A DNA stretch of 64,000 nt, from positions 78,339,331-78,403,330 of the forward strand of contig OZ035960.1 in NCBI GenBank assembly GCA_964034945.1, in the 5' to 3' direction. This stretch comes from Chrysopilus asiliformis (lineage: Eukaryota > Arthropoda > Insecta > Diptera > Rhagionidae). Positions 1 to 11,135 of the stretch are shown piece after piece. The position numbers and the translations under genes are program-made. The notes under the pieces were generated by a model that saw only the letters and a program-made list of their open reading frames with translations, made no database searches and was not told where the DNA came from. Each line of letters starts with the position of its first letter. The stretch's first letter is position 1.

Positions 1-28
1 TATCGTACTGTCACTAGTAGTTTATTTA

Positions 29-744
29 TCTATATATATAAAATCGTTTAACCTGACTGAGTGACTGACTCATCAACGTCCAGCCCAAACCCTTGAAGCT
101 AGAGACTTGAAACTTTCACAATATGTCCCAACCATCGCGTAGGCGCTCACTAAGCCGAAATTTTACCCCTAAGGGGGTCAACGGGGGGTAAAGGGGGTTT
201 GGGTGTTTTTAAACCGTGATTTTCGCCATTAATCATGCTCAATAGGAGGCTGGGGTCACTGATCACGAATCCGGTGTTAGATTTTCAAAATTCAAAACGG
301 ATGGTCCTGTAAGGATAACGCAAATATCCTTTTCCCCATTTTTCTTGGGTAAAAATAACATTAAGGGGTTTTCGAGGGTCGCTGATCACGAATCCGGTGT
401 TAGATTTCCAAAACTCGGAGCGGAAAGTCCTGTAAAGATAAAGCAAATATCCTTTTTCCCATTTTTCCCGGAGAAAAGTGACATTAGGGGGCTTTCGGTG
501 TCGCTGATCACGAATCTGGTGTTGAAATTTCATAATTCGAATAGACCTATAAGGTTACCGAAAATATCCTTTTTTCATTTTTTTCGGTTTTTGCAGACGC
601 TGATAATGAATCTGGTATTAGAATTTTAAAATTCGGTACGGAAGGTTCTGAAGGCATAACGATTTTTTCCAATAGTTTTTAAGCTATTTCTGGGTTTTTT
701 GTGCAAAAAACTTTAGCCCGGCAACGACGGGTATGCAAGCTAGT
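29..744 (+). mobile_element. Non-autonomous Helitron (H1)
   Basis: The left end is TC followed by an AT stretch (TCTATATATATAAAATCG), directly after an A. The right end is a short hairpin (CCCG, loop, CGGG) followed by CTAGT and then T. TC start, hairpin, CTRRT end and insertion between A and T are the Helitron hallmarks. There is no Rep/helicase frame, so it would need a helper. The interior holds about three tandem units of 122-123 bp, each carrying a GATCACGAATC motif near 261, 384 and 506; the short open frames here simply run through these units. A second copy in reverse orientation lies at 7777-8308. Confidence 0.85.
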
Positions 745-892
745 TATATTATATAAACACTATTCGTAAATTACTATAAAAACCAAAGTATAATGTTAAA
801 ACGTAATTGATGTTTCGAAAGGTGAAAATTTTGTTTTTTAAAAAGTATCCGAAGTCTACTGTTCTATGCGACAATCAGTATTCATCTTTGCT

Positions 893-1045
893 TACTGTTT
901 TTCTTACCTTTTACCTGCTGGAATTTCCGTCGAATGCATGCGCAACGATCTTTTTACTGCGTTTGCCTGACTGTTTTTCTTACCTTTTTACCTGCTGGAA
1001 TTTCCGTCGAATGTATGCGTAACGATCTTTTTACTGCGTTTGCGA
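893..1045. repeat. 75-bp tandem duplication
   Basis: A unit beginning near CTGTTTTTCTTACC is repeated once at a 75-bp offset with only a few differences. The rest of 745-1340 is AT-rich. Part of it (about 1190-1345) resembles a decayed half of the palindromic element described at 27320, 32585 and 57648. I see no gene here. Confidence 0.6.
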
Positions 1046-1339
1046 TTTTATTTACTGTCAAGACCAGACGTCGTTTCCAATATCTGTAGGGGGTATTTTC
1101 CCATAAGAAACGGAGACTGACCACGAGACAGACGTCTTTTTAGTTTTTTAGTCATATCAATCAAATACAAAATGACTAAAAAAGATAAAATTAAAGAAAA
1201 AAATGCATTAAATAGGAAAAAATTGTATCACAAATAAAGGCGAGATACAAGCGTAAAAAATAAAATAAATATTCAGCTTTTATTTCTGACACACAGTGCC
1301 CAAAAAAATATTTTTTCCTTTTTAGTGCATTTTTTATAA

Positions 1340-1605
1340 ATAAAAGTTTTCAAATTTTTCTTTATATTTGGAAACAGTCCGCTTTACAGTTATTTCGGTC
1401 GGTCCGATTTGTTTAGCCAACACAGAATTGTCTGACAAAATCTGCAATTTTTGTCGCGATAACATCGTAAGATCATTGTTTGTGATTTTATCTTCCCCTG
1501 CAGCACTGTGACTTCTGAGTTTTTCTATTACTGTACTTATTTCATTACTAGTTACTGGAGTGAGATATATTTATATACTAATGCGGGCATTTACAATTGG
1601 TGTTA
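1340..1605 (-). pseudogene. Possible reverse transcriptase fragment
   Basis: Read on the minus strand from about 1560 to 1345, this stretch has one open frame. It contains a motif of the type EKLRSHSAAGEDKITNNDL, like the segment that opens the reverse transcriptase domain of non-LTR retrotransposons. It is short, lacks every catalytic block, and meets the left TIR of the Tc1-like element at 1608. It could equally be a chance open frame. Confidence 0.22.
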
Positions 1606-3752
1606 TACAGTGGTGTTCTTTAAAATAGCAGCGGGTGATTACAACATTTTAAATACGCTACAATCTAGGGAAGAAATAATTATGCAGCTTGGAAATTTTT
1701 TCTTAAAATTAGTAATTCCATTAACTTCATTATTTAATAAAAATATTGATTATAAATAGAAGAATTTAAAAAAAATCATTAAAATTCAAAATTGGGAATT
1801 CTTTGCTGTTCCTGAAAATAGCAGCACATTAAGAAAATATTTTAAAAAACGTTTTATAAATCGCAGTTTGGTCTTTTATTGGACAGTAAATATCTCAAAA
1901 GTCAGTATTTAGTGCAATGGCCTTTATTTTTAAGTACTGCAATGCATCGCCTAGGCATGGACTCGACAAGTTTGCGGCACCTGGAGGCAGGAATAGACTT
2001 CCATGCAGACTCGACTACTTCCCATAATTCCTGTTTGTTGGATGGTTTTTTTTCTGATACGGCTTTTTTGAAGTCTGTCCATAGATTTTCAATCGGATTT
2101 AAATCCGGGGATTGAGCGGGCCACACCAAAACGTCGACTTTATGCCTATCGAAACATTTTTATGCCTTGTTTGAAGTGTGTTTAGGGTCATTATCTTGCA
2201 TAAATACCCATTTTAATGGCATTTCGTCTTCCGCGAAGGGAAGCATGACTGTTTCCAAAATGCTCTCATAAATATCAGCTGTCATATTTAGCTTGATCCA
2301 AAATATTGGACCAATGCCGTACCACGAAAAACAGCCCCATGCCATAATATTGCAACCTCCATGTTTGACAGATTTCGTAGTATATCGTGGGTTGAATTCT
2401 GAACTAGGAGGTCGTCGTACATACTGTCCACTACCTTTGGAGCCAAATAACACCACTTTCCACTCATCGCTCCATAAAACATTGTGCCATTTAGATGGTG
2501 TCCAGTTTCGATGCAATTTTGCAAAAAAATTCTGTTTTTTACGTGTCTAGATTTTAACAAGGGTACTCTCCTGGGCCTTCGCCCTTTTAAATTTGGTTTT
2601 ATCAATCGTTTTCTTATTGTTGAAGTGCTTATTTGCAGATTTAATTCTTTTTTATCACGCTGGAGGACATAAACGGGTTACGCTTTGTCAACATGACTAT
2701 ATTTTGATCCTCTCCACCTCGTTTTTCCGGCTTAGGTTGCCAGTTTTTATACCCGTATGGTGAAACCAAAGGGTATATTAACTTTGCCTTACCGTTTGTA
2801 ACGCCAAGATCCCGTCATCGCACAAAAAAATGAATTACACCAGTGTGTTTAGAATGATAAAAAAAGTTGAATTTAGCATGTCCGTCCGTCTGTCTGTCCG
2901 TCCGTCTGTCCGTCTGTCTGTCCGTCCGTCTGTCTGTGGCGCGGATTGCGGGCGCACGGATTGAGCTACAGACTTGAAATTTGGTACAGGTCCGTTTTTC
3001 GTAAAATGCGAGGCTAAGTTCGTTAATGGGCAAAAATGGACCATTAGGGGGGGTACCCCCCATACGAACGAAAACGTTTTTTGTGAATATCCCGAAAACG
3101 GTGCATCTTATCAAAAAAAGTCCAAGAACGAAAGTTATTTAGGATATAATTCTACATAAAACTCCCATACATCAAAATCCAATTGGAATAAATTTTAAAA
3201 CATAACAAAAGCTATAATTGCCAATCTGGCAATCATTGGAGACCCGTATGGTGATATTCGTATCAAAATTCGAACAGTTATACCAAAATTCCACTTTGAA
3301 GTCAAACTTTCCAATAAGATTTTTTAAAATTTATTCCAATCGGATTTTGATGTATGTGAGTTTTATGTAGAATAATATCCTAAATAACTTTTGTTCTTGG
3401 ACTTTTTTGATAAGATGCACCGTTTTTGAGATATTCACAAAAACCGTTTTCGTTCGTATGGGGGGTACCCCCCCTAATGGTCCATTTTTGCCCATTAACG
3501 AACTTAGCCTCGCATTTTACGAAAAACGAATCTGCGCAAAATTTCAAGTCTCTAGCTCAATCCGTGCGCCCGCAATCCGCGCCACAGACGGACAGACAGA
3601 CAGACGGACAGACAGACAGACGGACAGACAGACAGACGGACAGACGGACGGACATGCAAAATTCAATTTTTTTTATCATTCTAAACACACTGGGGTAATT
3701 CATTTTTTTGTGTGATGACGGGATCTTGGCGTTACAAACGGTAAGGCAAAGT

Positions 3753-5736
3753 CAGGGCCGTACCGACTGGGGGGGGATGGGGGGGGAGGCTCCCCCCCAA
3801 TAAGTCTTCAGTTGGGAATTTGATCCTTAGGAGTTGGGAAATCTCACTTCTTGAAGATGTGAGATTTCCCAAGTTGGGAAATCTCTTTTGTCGATTTTCC
3901 AAAATCCCAACTTGTCTTTTTCTACCTCAAATTTTCTATTAGTGAACAAAGGCGTGTTTTATGACTTGTTTGTGTTTCCACATGCCATTCTGCTTTGGCG
4001 ACAGCGTCACAGCGAGTTGGGAGAGAATGAATAAAAGGCTTTGAAAGAGTAGAGTAGACACTCGACCATGGGGGGAGTATAATGTTCTCATCAGTTTATG
4101 GCACAGAACTATATAACATAGTATGGTGACACAAAGCTCTGCTGAAAAATGGTCCCAAAAGTATTTCCCTCTTTATCATACTTAAACGCATCCACTGAAC
4201 TGTATAATATCGCGAAATTCAAATTTCGTCCGCCGCGAAATTCAAATTTCACAAGTTTGAGACTAACTTTATGCGCCAACACCATTCCGAAAGTCTATTT
4301 TCCTTTGACAGCTCACGGTTTAAACGAAAGGACTATATTTATAGTCATACGGTTATCTCGCTCTTACTTAACTCGTTTTGATTCATTGAACTGTATTGAA
4401 ATGGGACCATTTGAGACAGCAAATCGAGCGATCTAGTATATTCGTGCTGAAACAGTGAGTTTTGAAAATATAGTGTAATTGTTGTACCATCGGTGTTCGG
4501 ATTTTTTAAACAAATGAATAGGTAAGAACTGTTTCAAGTAATATGTATTTAATTTCTTATAAGTTTATGTCAACACTGGATTCGGATAAAATCTGAATAC
4601 AAAAGAAAGTGCCAAAAATAAGCGATATAAAATCAAATGTACTTCTTGTGGTCACAAGTCGCATAAGATTATTAGTGTTTACCCTTTATTTAACTGTGAA
4701 AAATAAAAAAAATTTACTTTCTTCTACGGAGTGCAATAAAGTATTGTATTCATGAAAAATTTCGACCTCTTAATTTTGCCTAAAAAAAATTTCCCGATCA
4801 CTCCTGAGTCGATTGGAGTCATATTAAAAAAATGTCGTTCTGTCTGTCAGTTTGTCTGTCAGTCTGTGTACAAGATTTCTCAAAAACTAATAAAGCTAGA
4901 GCCATGAAATTTTATAGGCATGTTGGGTCCTGAAATGGGACGATCCTATCAACTTTTGGTGGAAATCCGTTAACCGGAAGTATCCAAAATGGCGGTTTTT
5001 CAAAAATCGCAATTTCGTTTTTCTCGATTTACTCCCAAACTACGCGTTTTTTAGTGGCCTTAAGTATGACAAAACTTGGAGAAAATAAAATTTCCCACAC
5101 TTTTGTCTTTAGCTATAACTCGATATCTCAACCTGTTATCGAGATAAAACGTTATTTCCAAAAAAAAAAAAACAGTTTTTGCGATTATCTTGAAAACTAA
5201 CGGGTTTTTGCTGACTGAATGTATGAAGTGAAATAATGAGAATGACATTCTGCACAATTTTGTTTCTTACCGTTATTGAGATATTTAGATTAAAATATAA
5301 AAAAATATGTTTTTGCAAATTACTGGCAAACTAACGATTTTTCGACAAATTAATTTAAGGAAAACTTGGAGATGTTAAAATTTTCTACCTTTTTGCCATT
5401 TACCGTAAATTGATATCTTTTACAGTTTTCAAGCTATCTCAAATTTTGTACGTTTTTGATATTTTTGAATAAACCAAGAATTTATTGGGATGTCGTCTTA
5501 GGTTGACAACGCGACAGGGCTCTAGCGTAAATTGCGCAGGATCGTAGATTTTGTAGAAGTAAGTTTTGTGTTGACCACAACTGATATTTCATTATATCAG
5601 TTGTTTCTTGTCAGAGATTCTGGGCAAGGAAAAGGAATTTTTATTATGTACATCCCAGTTGGGAAAAATTAGATGTTCGAGTTGGGAAAATTGAGACGTC
5701 TCCCCCCCCCAATCCAGAACCTTCGATACGGCCCTG
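3753..5736. mobile_element. hAT-like transposon with 8-bp target duplication
   Basis: The ends are CAGGGCCGTACCGA on the left and the inverted match ending TACGGCCCTG on the right, both running into G- or C-tracts. The element is flanked by a perfect 8-bp direct repeat GGCAAAGT (3745-3752 and 5737-5744), whose single copy restores the sequence of the INE-1-like host repeat. An 8-bp duplication plus a CAGGG-type TIR fits the hAT superfamily. I found no transposase frame, so it is a non-autonomous or gutted copy. It hosts repeat B1. Confidence 0.7.
4715..5589 (+). mobile_element. Repeat family B copy 1 (INE-1-like layout)
   Basis: It begins ACTTTCTTCTACGGAGT and ends with ...TGTAGAAGTAAGTTTTG then TTGACCACAACTGATATTT, so ACTTTCTTCTAC is repeated inverted near the 3' end. 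A short GTCTGTCA array lies at 4838-4867, and AGTCGATTGGAGTCAT precedes it as in INE-1-type repeats. A second copy is at 12149-13244. No coding potential. Confidence 0.65.
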
Positions 5737-6380
5737 GGCAAAGTTAATATACCCTTTGGTTTCACCATACGGGTATAAAAATCTTATTGGAAAGTTTAAC
5801 TTCAAAGTGGAATTTTGGTACAACTGTTCAAATTTTGATACGAATATCACCATACGGGTCTCCAATGATTGCCAGATAGGCAATTATAGCTTTTGTTATG
5901 TTTCACATTGACGATCATTTTTGCAGAGCATTGAATCTCTTTTTGAATATACCGATACGTTTTGCCCTCCTTAAGCATAATTTTAATAGCTATACGCTCT
6001 TCTTCAGTACAGTGTACGCTGCGGCCCATTTCTGTAAGATTATATTGAACTTTTCATATTTTTCACCAATAACTATTTAATAACATTTACCGCACTTGGT
6101 TGTAAAAGTATAATAGATTAAATCTCGAATTTCGGTCACTTTTCTCTAGAAAACTACAACTGCTGCTATTTTGATGAACACTTTATTGCATAGATGACAT
6201 TTCTAAACTCGGGGGTTCCCCTAGAAATGCATTTACGTGCACTGGTGCCATATATTCTTAAACTTAAACACCAAAATTAAGTTTTTTGGTTTTACTTTAT
6301 GGGGTACACTGGATTAAAATGCCAAAATATTCAACTTTTTTCGTTTTTTATAGGTGCTGCTATTTTAAAGAACACCACTG

Positions 6381-6843
6381 TAATTTGATTTGTAGATCTT
6401 TGCGTTATTTCATCTGTTAAAGGGGAAATACACGAAGCGACGGTTGGTCCAACCTGAGTTGTCCCGATGTTGGACCAACGGTTGTGTGCAGCAAACACAC
6501 GATGCGATTTGCTTCCGATTTGCTTGCGATCAGATTTTTTTAACCATTTAGGTTTGAGCATTTGATGTGAGCGAGCATGCCTGATAAAAAATTTTTTTAT
6601 TTTGATGTGAAAATTTTTAAATTCCCTGCTACATGTCGTTTGCATATTCGATATTCGTTTACGCACAAAATCTTTGTCAGCATCTGGCTTTATCTCTTTA
6701 CATTTTTCAACAAGTTCCTCTAAAGCCTGCTCCCTCAGGATTTTGTTGCTGTATTCTTTTGGATAAACATCCCACAAACAAGGTAATGATTGATATTTGT
6801 CTATAAACTTAATCCAAAAATCTTTTTCCTTGATCGAAACCAT
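6381..6843 (-). pseudogene. MADF-domain protein fragment
   Basis: From an ATG at 6843 the frame gives FWIKFIDKYQSLPCLWD and, further on, VRKRISNMQTTCSREFKNF. This is the MADF (Myb/SANT-like) fold seen in insect DNA-binding proteins and in the accessory ORF of PIF/Harbinger transposons. The domain spans about residues 8-90. After residue 110 the frame runs through GTTGGACC-type repeat sequence and then straight into the Tc1 TIR, so the last 20 residues of the open frame are transposon end. I read it as an accessory ORF of a Harbinger-like element or a gene fragment, truncated by the Tc1 insertion. Confidence 0.5.
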
Positions 6844-7100
6844 TTTTACTTCACTTTAAATGAAACTAGAAATGTCACAGAGAGAGATGTTTGTGCCACG
6901 TGCTTCAAAATATTGTTAAATCGGCACAACCGTTGTATCAGTCAACACACAAGATACAACGAGCATACTTTTACTGTCGAGCATCCACCCGCGCGATATC
7001 GTCCCAACCGATGATTTTTTAACACACACCATTCAACGGTTGTATACAACTGGCAAATCGGACCGATATCGGTACAACAATTGTATTGTGTATTGCGCAC
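6415..7100. repeat. Possible terminal repeats of a Harbinger-like element
   Basis: The left edge (GGGGAAATACACGAAGCGAC) and the inverted right edge (GCGCAATACACAATACAATT) share AATACAC and then a GTTG-TACC-like block. Several short palindromes such as GGTTGGTCCAACC lie inside. The pairing is imperfect and I could not fix a target duplication. It encloses the MADF frame. Confidence 0.3.
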
Positions 7101-7776
7101 TGTAGACCGTGTTCCCATTGGTTGAAATAGTCCGCATAATTAGGACAGAAACTGTCAAAATCAAAGCAAGGTCCTCCTCAAAACTAAAATCTCCGTTTTC
7201 AGAGTTCCGCCTGTCGTGCTCTGATTGGTTGGCTGTCATATCTAATGTGTTCCATTGTTATTATTCTTTCGGTCGTCTCCGATACCACACGTCGTATTGC
7301 AATATGTAGAAAAATATTACTTGCGACTCTTTAGAAATGTTCCGTTTCCCAAATGTTTTACGCCAGTCGGTCTGCTCGCAACTACTGGCATAATTAGTCT
7401 CAATGTGGACACGCTAGTCGGTTGCACTTCTAGCAGCCGTCGATGTATGGCGTGTCGACATTTTTTTCAGGCCCAACAACGTCATACAAAATGAAACGGC
7501 GAAACGAAAATGCGAATTTCAAATGGGAAAATGAATTAAATTTGGATATTCCGTTTGCTTAGAATCACAACGCTCTTTAAAATTTAAAATATTGTTTTGG
7601 GGAAATTGGAACTTTTTTTATTCGCTTTTTAGAAACTTTTGTAGTTTGTGAAATTGATGAGCATAATGTTGCACGCCACTATATTTTAGGTTGTAGTTGT
7701 AATCTCATGTTAATGTTGGTCAGAGACCGTAACTGTGACGAACCCTGGTTTAGACTATTTGCTATTTCTGTTTTAT
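7101..7776. other. No gene recognised
   Basis: The stretch is less AT-rich than its surroundings. It has short open frames on both strands but none with a recognisable domain, splice pattern or repeat relation. Confidence 0.4.
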
Positions 7777-8308
7777 ATAGCTTGCATCCCGTCGTTGCCG
7801 GGTTAAGGTTTTTGTATAAATTTTAAAATACGAAGAAAACCGGAAAGAACTTAAAAACTTTTGTGAAAAATCTTATCCTTGCTGGACTCTCCGTCGCGAA
7901 TTAGTCTAACACCGGATTCGTGATCAGCGACTCCAAAAACGCCCTAATGCCATTTTCCCCCGGAAAAATGGGAAAAAGGATATTTGCGTTATCCTTACAG
8001 GACCTTTCGTTTCTTATTTTGAAAATCTAACACCGGATTCGTGACCAGCGACCCCGAAAACCCCCGAGTGCAACTTTTCAGCCTCCTATTGAGCAGGATT
8101 AATGGCGAAAATCACGATTTAGGAACACCCAAACCCCCTTTACCACCCGTTAAAACCCTTAGCGGTAAAATCCCCGCTTTGGTGAGGGCCTACGTGATGG
8201 TTGGGACATAATGTGAAAATTTCAAGTTTCTAGCTTCAGGGGTTTGGGCTAGGAGTTGATGAGTCAGTCAGTCAATCAGGTTAAACGATTATATATATAT
8301 ATATATCT
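7777..8308 (-). mobile_element. Helitron copy H2
   Basis: It is a reverse-orientation relative of the 29-744 Helitron. CTTGCATCCCGTCGTTGCCGG at its left is the hairpin end (CTRRT decayed to CTAT). The right part carries the GAGTCAGTCAGTC and AACGATTATATATA block that forms the 5' end. It keeps about two of the 122-bp units. No coding capacity. Confidence 0.75.
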
Positions 8309-8425
8309 AGTTCGACAATTTGGGCTTTTTTCCTCTTAAGAAGGGCATCTATCAGTTTTCGATCAGTCGCGACTGTTACGGCACTTGTCAGTTTTCCATA
8401 AGTTTTTTACATCTAGTTATGCGTT

Positions 8426-8744
8426 CACATCTATCAGTTGCAGTTTTTTGTTAAAAGTATCCATTCATTTTGATGCCAGAATTCAAACAGTGAGAATGAA
8501 TAATGAAAAGAGAGCGTATTTATGCATTATTATTGCATTAAGTTCAAAAAATAAAATTTGGTTCTGTTCTGATGCGATACGACTGACGCGACTGACGCGA
8601 ACGTTCACACCAATCAGCTGGCCATCCGTTTTTTAAAAAAAAACTGATTTGCCCACGAATTTTTTCGTAGATGCCCATCAGTTGTCTGATTTTACGTTCA
8701 CACCAATCAGTTTCCCAAAAACTGATGGACAACTGATAGATGTG
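8426..8744. mobile_element. MITE with 15-bp perfect inverted ends
   Basis: CACATCTATCAGTTG at 8426-8440 is exactly inverted as CAACTGATAGATGTG at 8730-8744. Inside, TTCACACCAATCAG occurs twice as a related subterminal motif. I could not identify a clean target duplication or assign a superfamily. The following 8745-9348 shows no gene. Confidence 0.55.
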
Positions 8745-9348
8745 TAGCCTACTTTAGTGTTTGTTTTATTGCCTGACATAGTTTTCTGCCGTAAAGAAGC
8801 CCGAGCTTCTTTTACTTTGAGCTCAAAAAAGTTCCTTTTATTGTTCCGTATTAGTATCGTTCTTCATTTTTTTATACCTGTTTTTGATTCCTTCTTCTGT
8901 TGTATATTTTTTCAGTGCCCTATACAACTTGTTTTTCTTTTTATACACTTTTTTTATACACTTTCTATTAAGTTGACTTGTCGCGACCTGGCTACCTACC
9001 TGGCTATGTGTCTATAAAGAATAAAAGCGATTTGAAAACAAGATATATGTTTAAATGTGCATTAAAAAAAGTCTCAAAACTAGCGAGTTTTGTCTATAAT
9101 TTCGGAGATTTTTGAGATTTTTTTTTCCTCATTTCAGCGATTTTGGGCTTGAGGTCTCCGGCAACACTGCTTGCGACTATATGAAGCAGTGGGAAGCCCT
9201 ATATGAGAATTTGACACTACATCAGTAGTGACTGGTACTAACATTGTAGGGATTGGCACTCAAAATATAGATTTCTGTTCTCTCAGTGTAAAAAGGTGAT
9301 GAAAATTTAAAATGATGCAAAGGCAACAAAATTCTATTCCTACTTTTA

Positions 9349-10394
9349 TCGTTATTAGCCATTTTATTCCAATATATAAGCAAAATATATTTTTTTGAAA
9401 TTTTTTACTTGTGGGAGCGTCGTTTTCATATTCGCCCTGGGGCGGGACCAAGTATAAATCCGGTCTTGATTATTATCCGGTTCTACCGATAATGTCACAT
9501 TCCATTAACGGTCAACGTGTTTCCATCAATTTGGTTGAAGGTCTGGATTTATCCCAACATCAAATTTGTACCAGTTTTTCTTTAATTTTAGAAGACATAA
9601 AATTTGTTCGATTTGAACGTTTATTCTTTTTTTAATCATATCAAGTAAAGCAGTTAATGTTTACTTTAACACGTTATGCAAACATAAACACCATCGCAAT
9701 TCAAAAAAATTTTATGTAATCTCTTATTCTCAAATAGTTGAGCTGTTCTTTCTTGCTTCGAAAATTTCTTTAATGAATGGACAGAACATTTCGGTTGAAA
9801 CTAATGTATCTTAAATTATTTTTAGACATCAAGAGTGTACAAGTTTTAACGTCCCCGCAAAAGTCACTTAAATAGTTTTTTCGTTATTAGCCATTTTATT
9901 CAAATATGTAAGCAAAATTGAAATAGTTGCGCAGGGGAGCGGCGTTTTCATCTTCGTCCAGGATCGGGACCAAGTATAAATTCGGTCCTGATTATTATCC
10001 GGTTCTACGGATAATGTCACATTCAATTAACGGTCAACGTGTTTCCATCAATTTGGTTGAAGGTCTGGATTTACCCCAACATCAAATTTGTATCAGTTTT
10101 TCTTTAATTTTAGAAGACATAAAACTTGTTCGATTTGAACGTTTATTCTTTTTTTAACCATATCAAGTAAAGCAGTTCATGTTTACTTTAACACGTTATG
10201 CAAACATAAACACCATCGCAATTCAAACAATTTTTGTGTAATTCCTTATTTTCAAATAGTTGAGCTGCTTTTTCTAGCTTCGAAGATTTCTTTAATGAAT
10301 GAACAAAATATTTCGGTTCAAACTAATGTATCTTAAATTATTTTTAGACATCAAGAGTGTACAAGTTTTACCGTCCCCGCAAAAGTCACTTAAA
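9349..10394 (+). repeat. Tandem duplication, two units of about 520 bp
   Basis: Unit 1 (9349-about 9870) and unit 2 (9881-about 10394) both open with TCGTTATTAGCCATTTTATT and close with GTCCCCGCAAAAGTCACTTA. They are near-identical apart from scattered substitutions and short indels. Each has the same open frame (about 60 shared residues containing MSHSINGQRVSINLVEG). The frame's conservation could simply reflect recent duplication. I do not recognise a protein family. Confidence 0.75.
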
Positions 10395-11135
10395 AAATTA
10401 AAGTCAAGTAGCAGTCGATAAATATGATTTTACATCTATAAAAAATTGAATTGGTTTCGGAAATACTTACTGCATACCCAGGAATGAACAGTTTATTAAC
10501 ACTTGCAGATAAATTATGTAGTTGCTTCATGGTTAGTTTCAATTTACTTCTTAATTTAATTTTTCCCATTACTGAAGGCGGTTGGTTGGAAAATTAGATA
10601 ATCAAATTATAGATCAAACCTATTTATCTCTTTCAGTCTTATGGAAGTTAATCGAAATACAGTTCTTTAGAATGGCAATGTGTTAAACGAGTAAAGCCCT
10701 CATGTAAAATTATACTTGGAAAAGTACTTGAAAATATTAGGATTCGGTTGGTTAGGTTTATCTTTTGTGAAGAGAAATTCCTTTCGTTTTTATATTTTCC
10801 TTTTCTTTAAGTGGCAATTCTGACCTTGCATTTTATCTAAGATTGATGGTTATAAGGGAAACATATTAATCCCCATTCCTAATTCTACAATTGATGCATA
10901 GAATACAGATTGGTGGGTTTGGTATTTTTTCAATACTTAACTAAATTCTATTAATTGAAAAGTTGTGTAAATTACTACGTTTACTACACATTATTTTATT
11001 CCGTGAGTTTTATTCAAATTGAATATGAAAAGTGAATAAATGAACTAGGCTCTGGAAAAGAAAACAAACAAATGAACTACATAAATTTACAATAAAGGCA
11101 AACTTTGCCACCGAAATGTAGTAAAAAATTAGTAA
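10395..11135. other. No gene recognised
   Basis: AT-rich sequence without a long frame, a clear repeat relation to the rest of the window or a readable transposon end. Confidence 0.4.

Larger units (their letters stand above)
3201..5777 (-). mobile_element. INE-1-like repeat copy A2, inside A1
   Basis: This is a full-length reverse-orientation copy of the same family, opening with CATAACAAAAGC and closing with CATACGGGTATA. It inserted in copy A1 between TTTTAAAA and AATCTTATTGG. The GACG-rich array at about 3585-3655 is its tetranucleotide block. It was later opened by the hAT-like element at 3753. Confidence 0.75.
2744..5903 (+). mobile_element. INE-1-like repeat copy A1, split by insertions
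   Basis: The 5' end is TATACCCGTATGGTGAAACC and the 3' end closes with GCTTTTGTTATGTTT after a small ATTGCCAGAT-type palindrome. The sequence ATCACCATACGGGT near the 3' end is the inverted copy of the 5' motif. A GTCC/GTCT tetranucleotide array lies at about 2880-2935. This layout (subterminal inverted repeats, GTCY array, no coding capacity) matches Drosophila INE-1/DINE-1 and other Helentron-associated repeats. Copy A2 interrupts it between 3200 and 5778. It sits in the Tc1-like transposase. The QTDRRTDR-type open frames are translations of the GTCY array, not proteins. Confidence 0.75.
1902..6029 (-). pseudogene. Tc1-like transposase, split and decayed
   Basis: The start at 6029 opens with MGRSVHCTEEERIAIK, a helix-turn-helix DNA-binding region. 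It continues for about 40 residues to 5904, where the INE-1-like repeat has landed. The frame resumes at 2743 with the second HTH and a basic linker (IKPNLKGRRPRRV). The DDE catalytic core follows: WSDEWKV for the first Asp, MQDNDPKH for the second, and NPIENLW for the Glu. Damage beyond the insertion includes a frameshift near 2516 and an in-frame stop near 2157. The family cuts and pastes DNA at TA sites in the nucleus; this copy cannot make an active enzyme. Confidence 0.8.
1608..6380 (-). mobile_element. Tc1-like DNA transposon hosting nested insertions
   Basis: The left end, TA then CAGTGGTGTTCTTTAAAATA, is the inverted match of the right end, which closes with AACACCACTG then TA. Both ends are flanked by the TA target duplication expected of Tc1/mariner. 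The transposase lies on the minus strand, with its N-terminal part at 5904-6029 and the rest at 1902-2743. The 3.2 kb between is foreign: an INE-1-like repeat holding a second copy, a hAT-like element and another repeat. Without the insert the element would be about 1.6 kb, normal for Tc1. Confidence 0.8.

Noticed and set aside
2815..3114. Open frames rich in RTDRQTDG repeats (also near 3407, 33679, 34567, 35147, 36184, 52246 and 62982)
   Set aside because: They recur wherever a GTCY tetranucleotide array occurs and exist in several frames on both strands. They are translations of the repeat.
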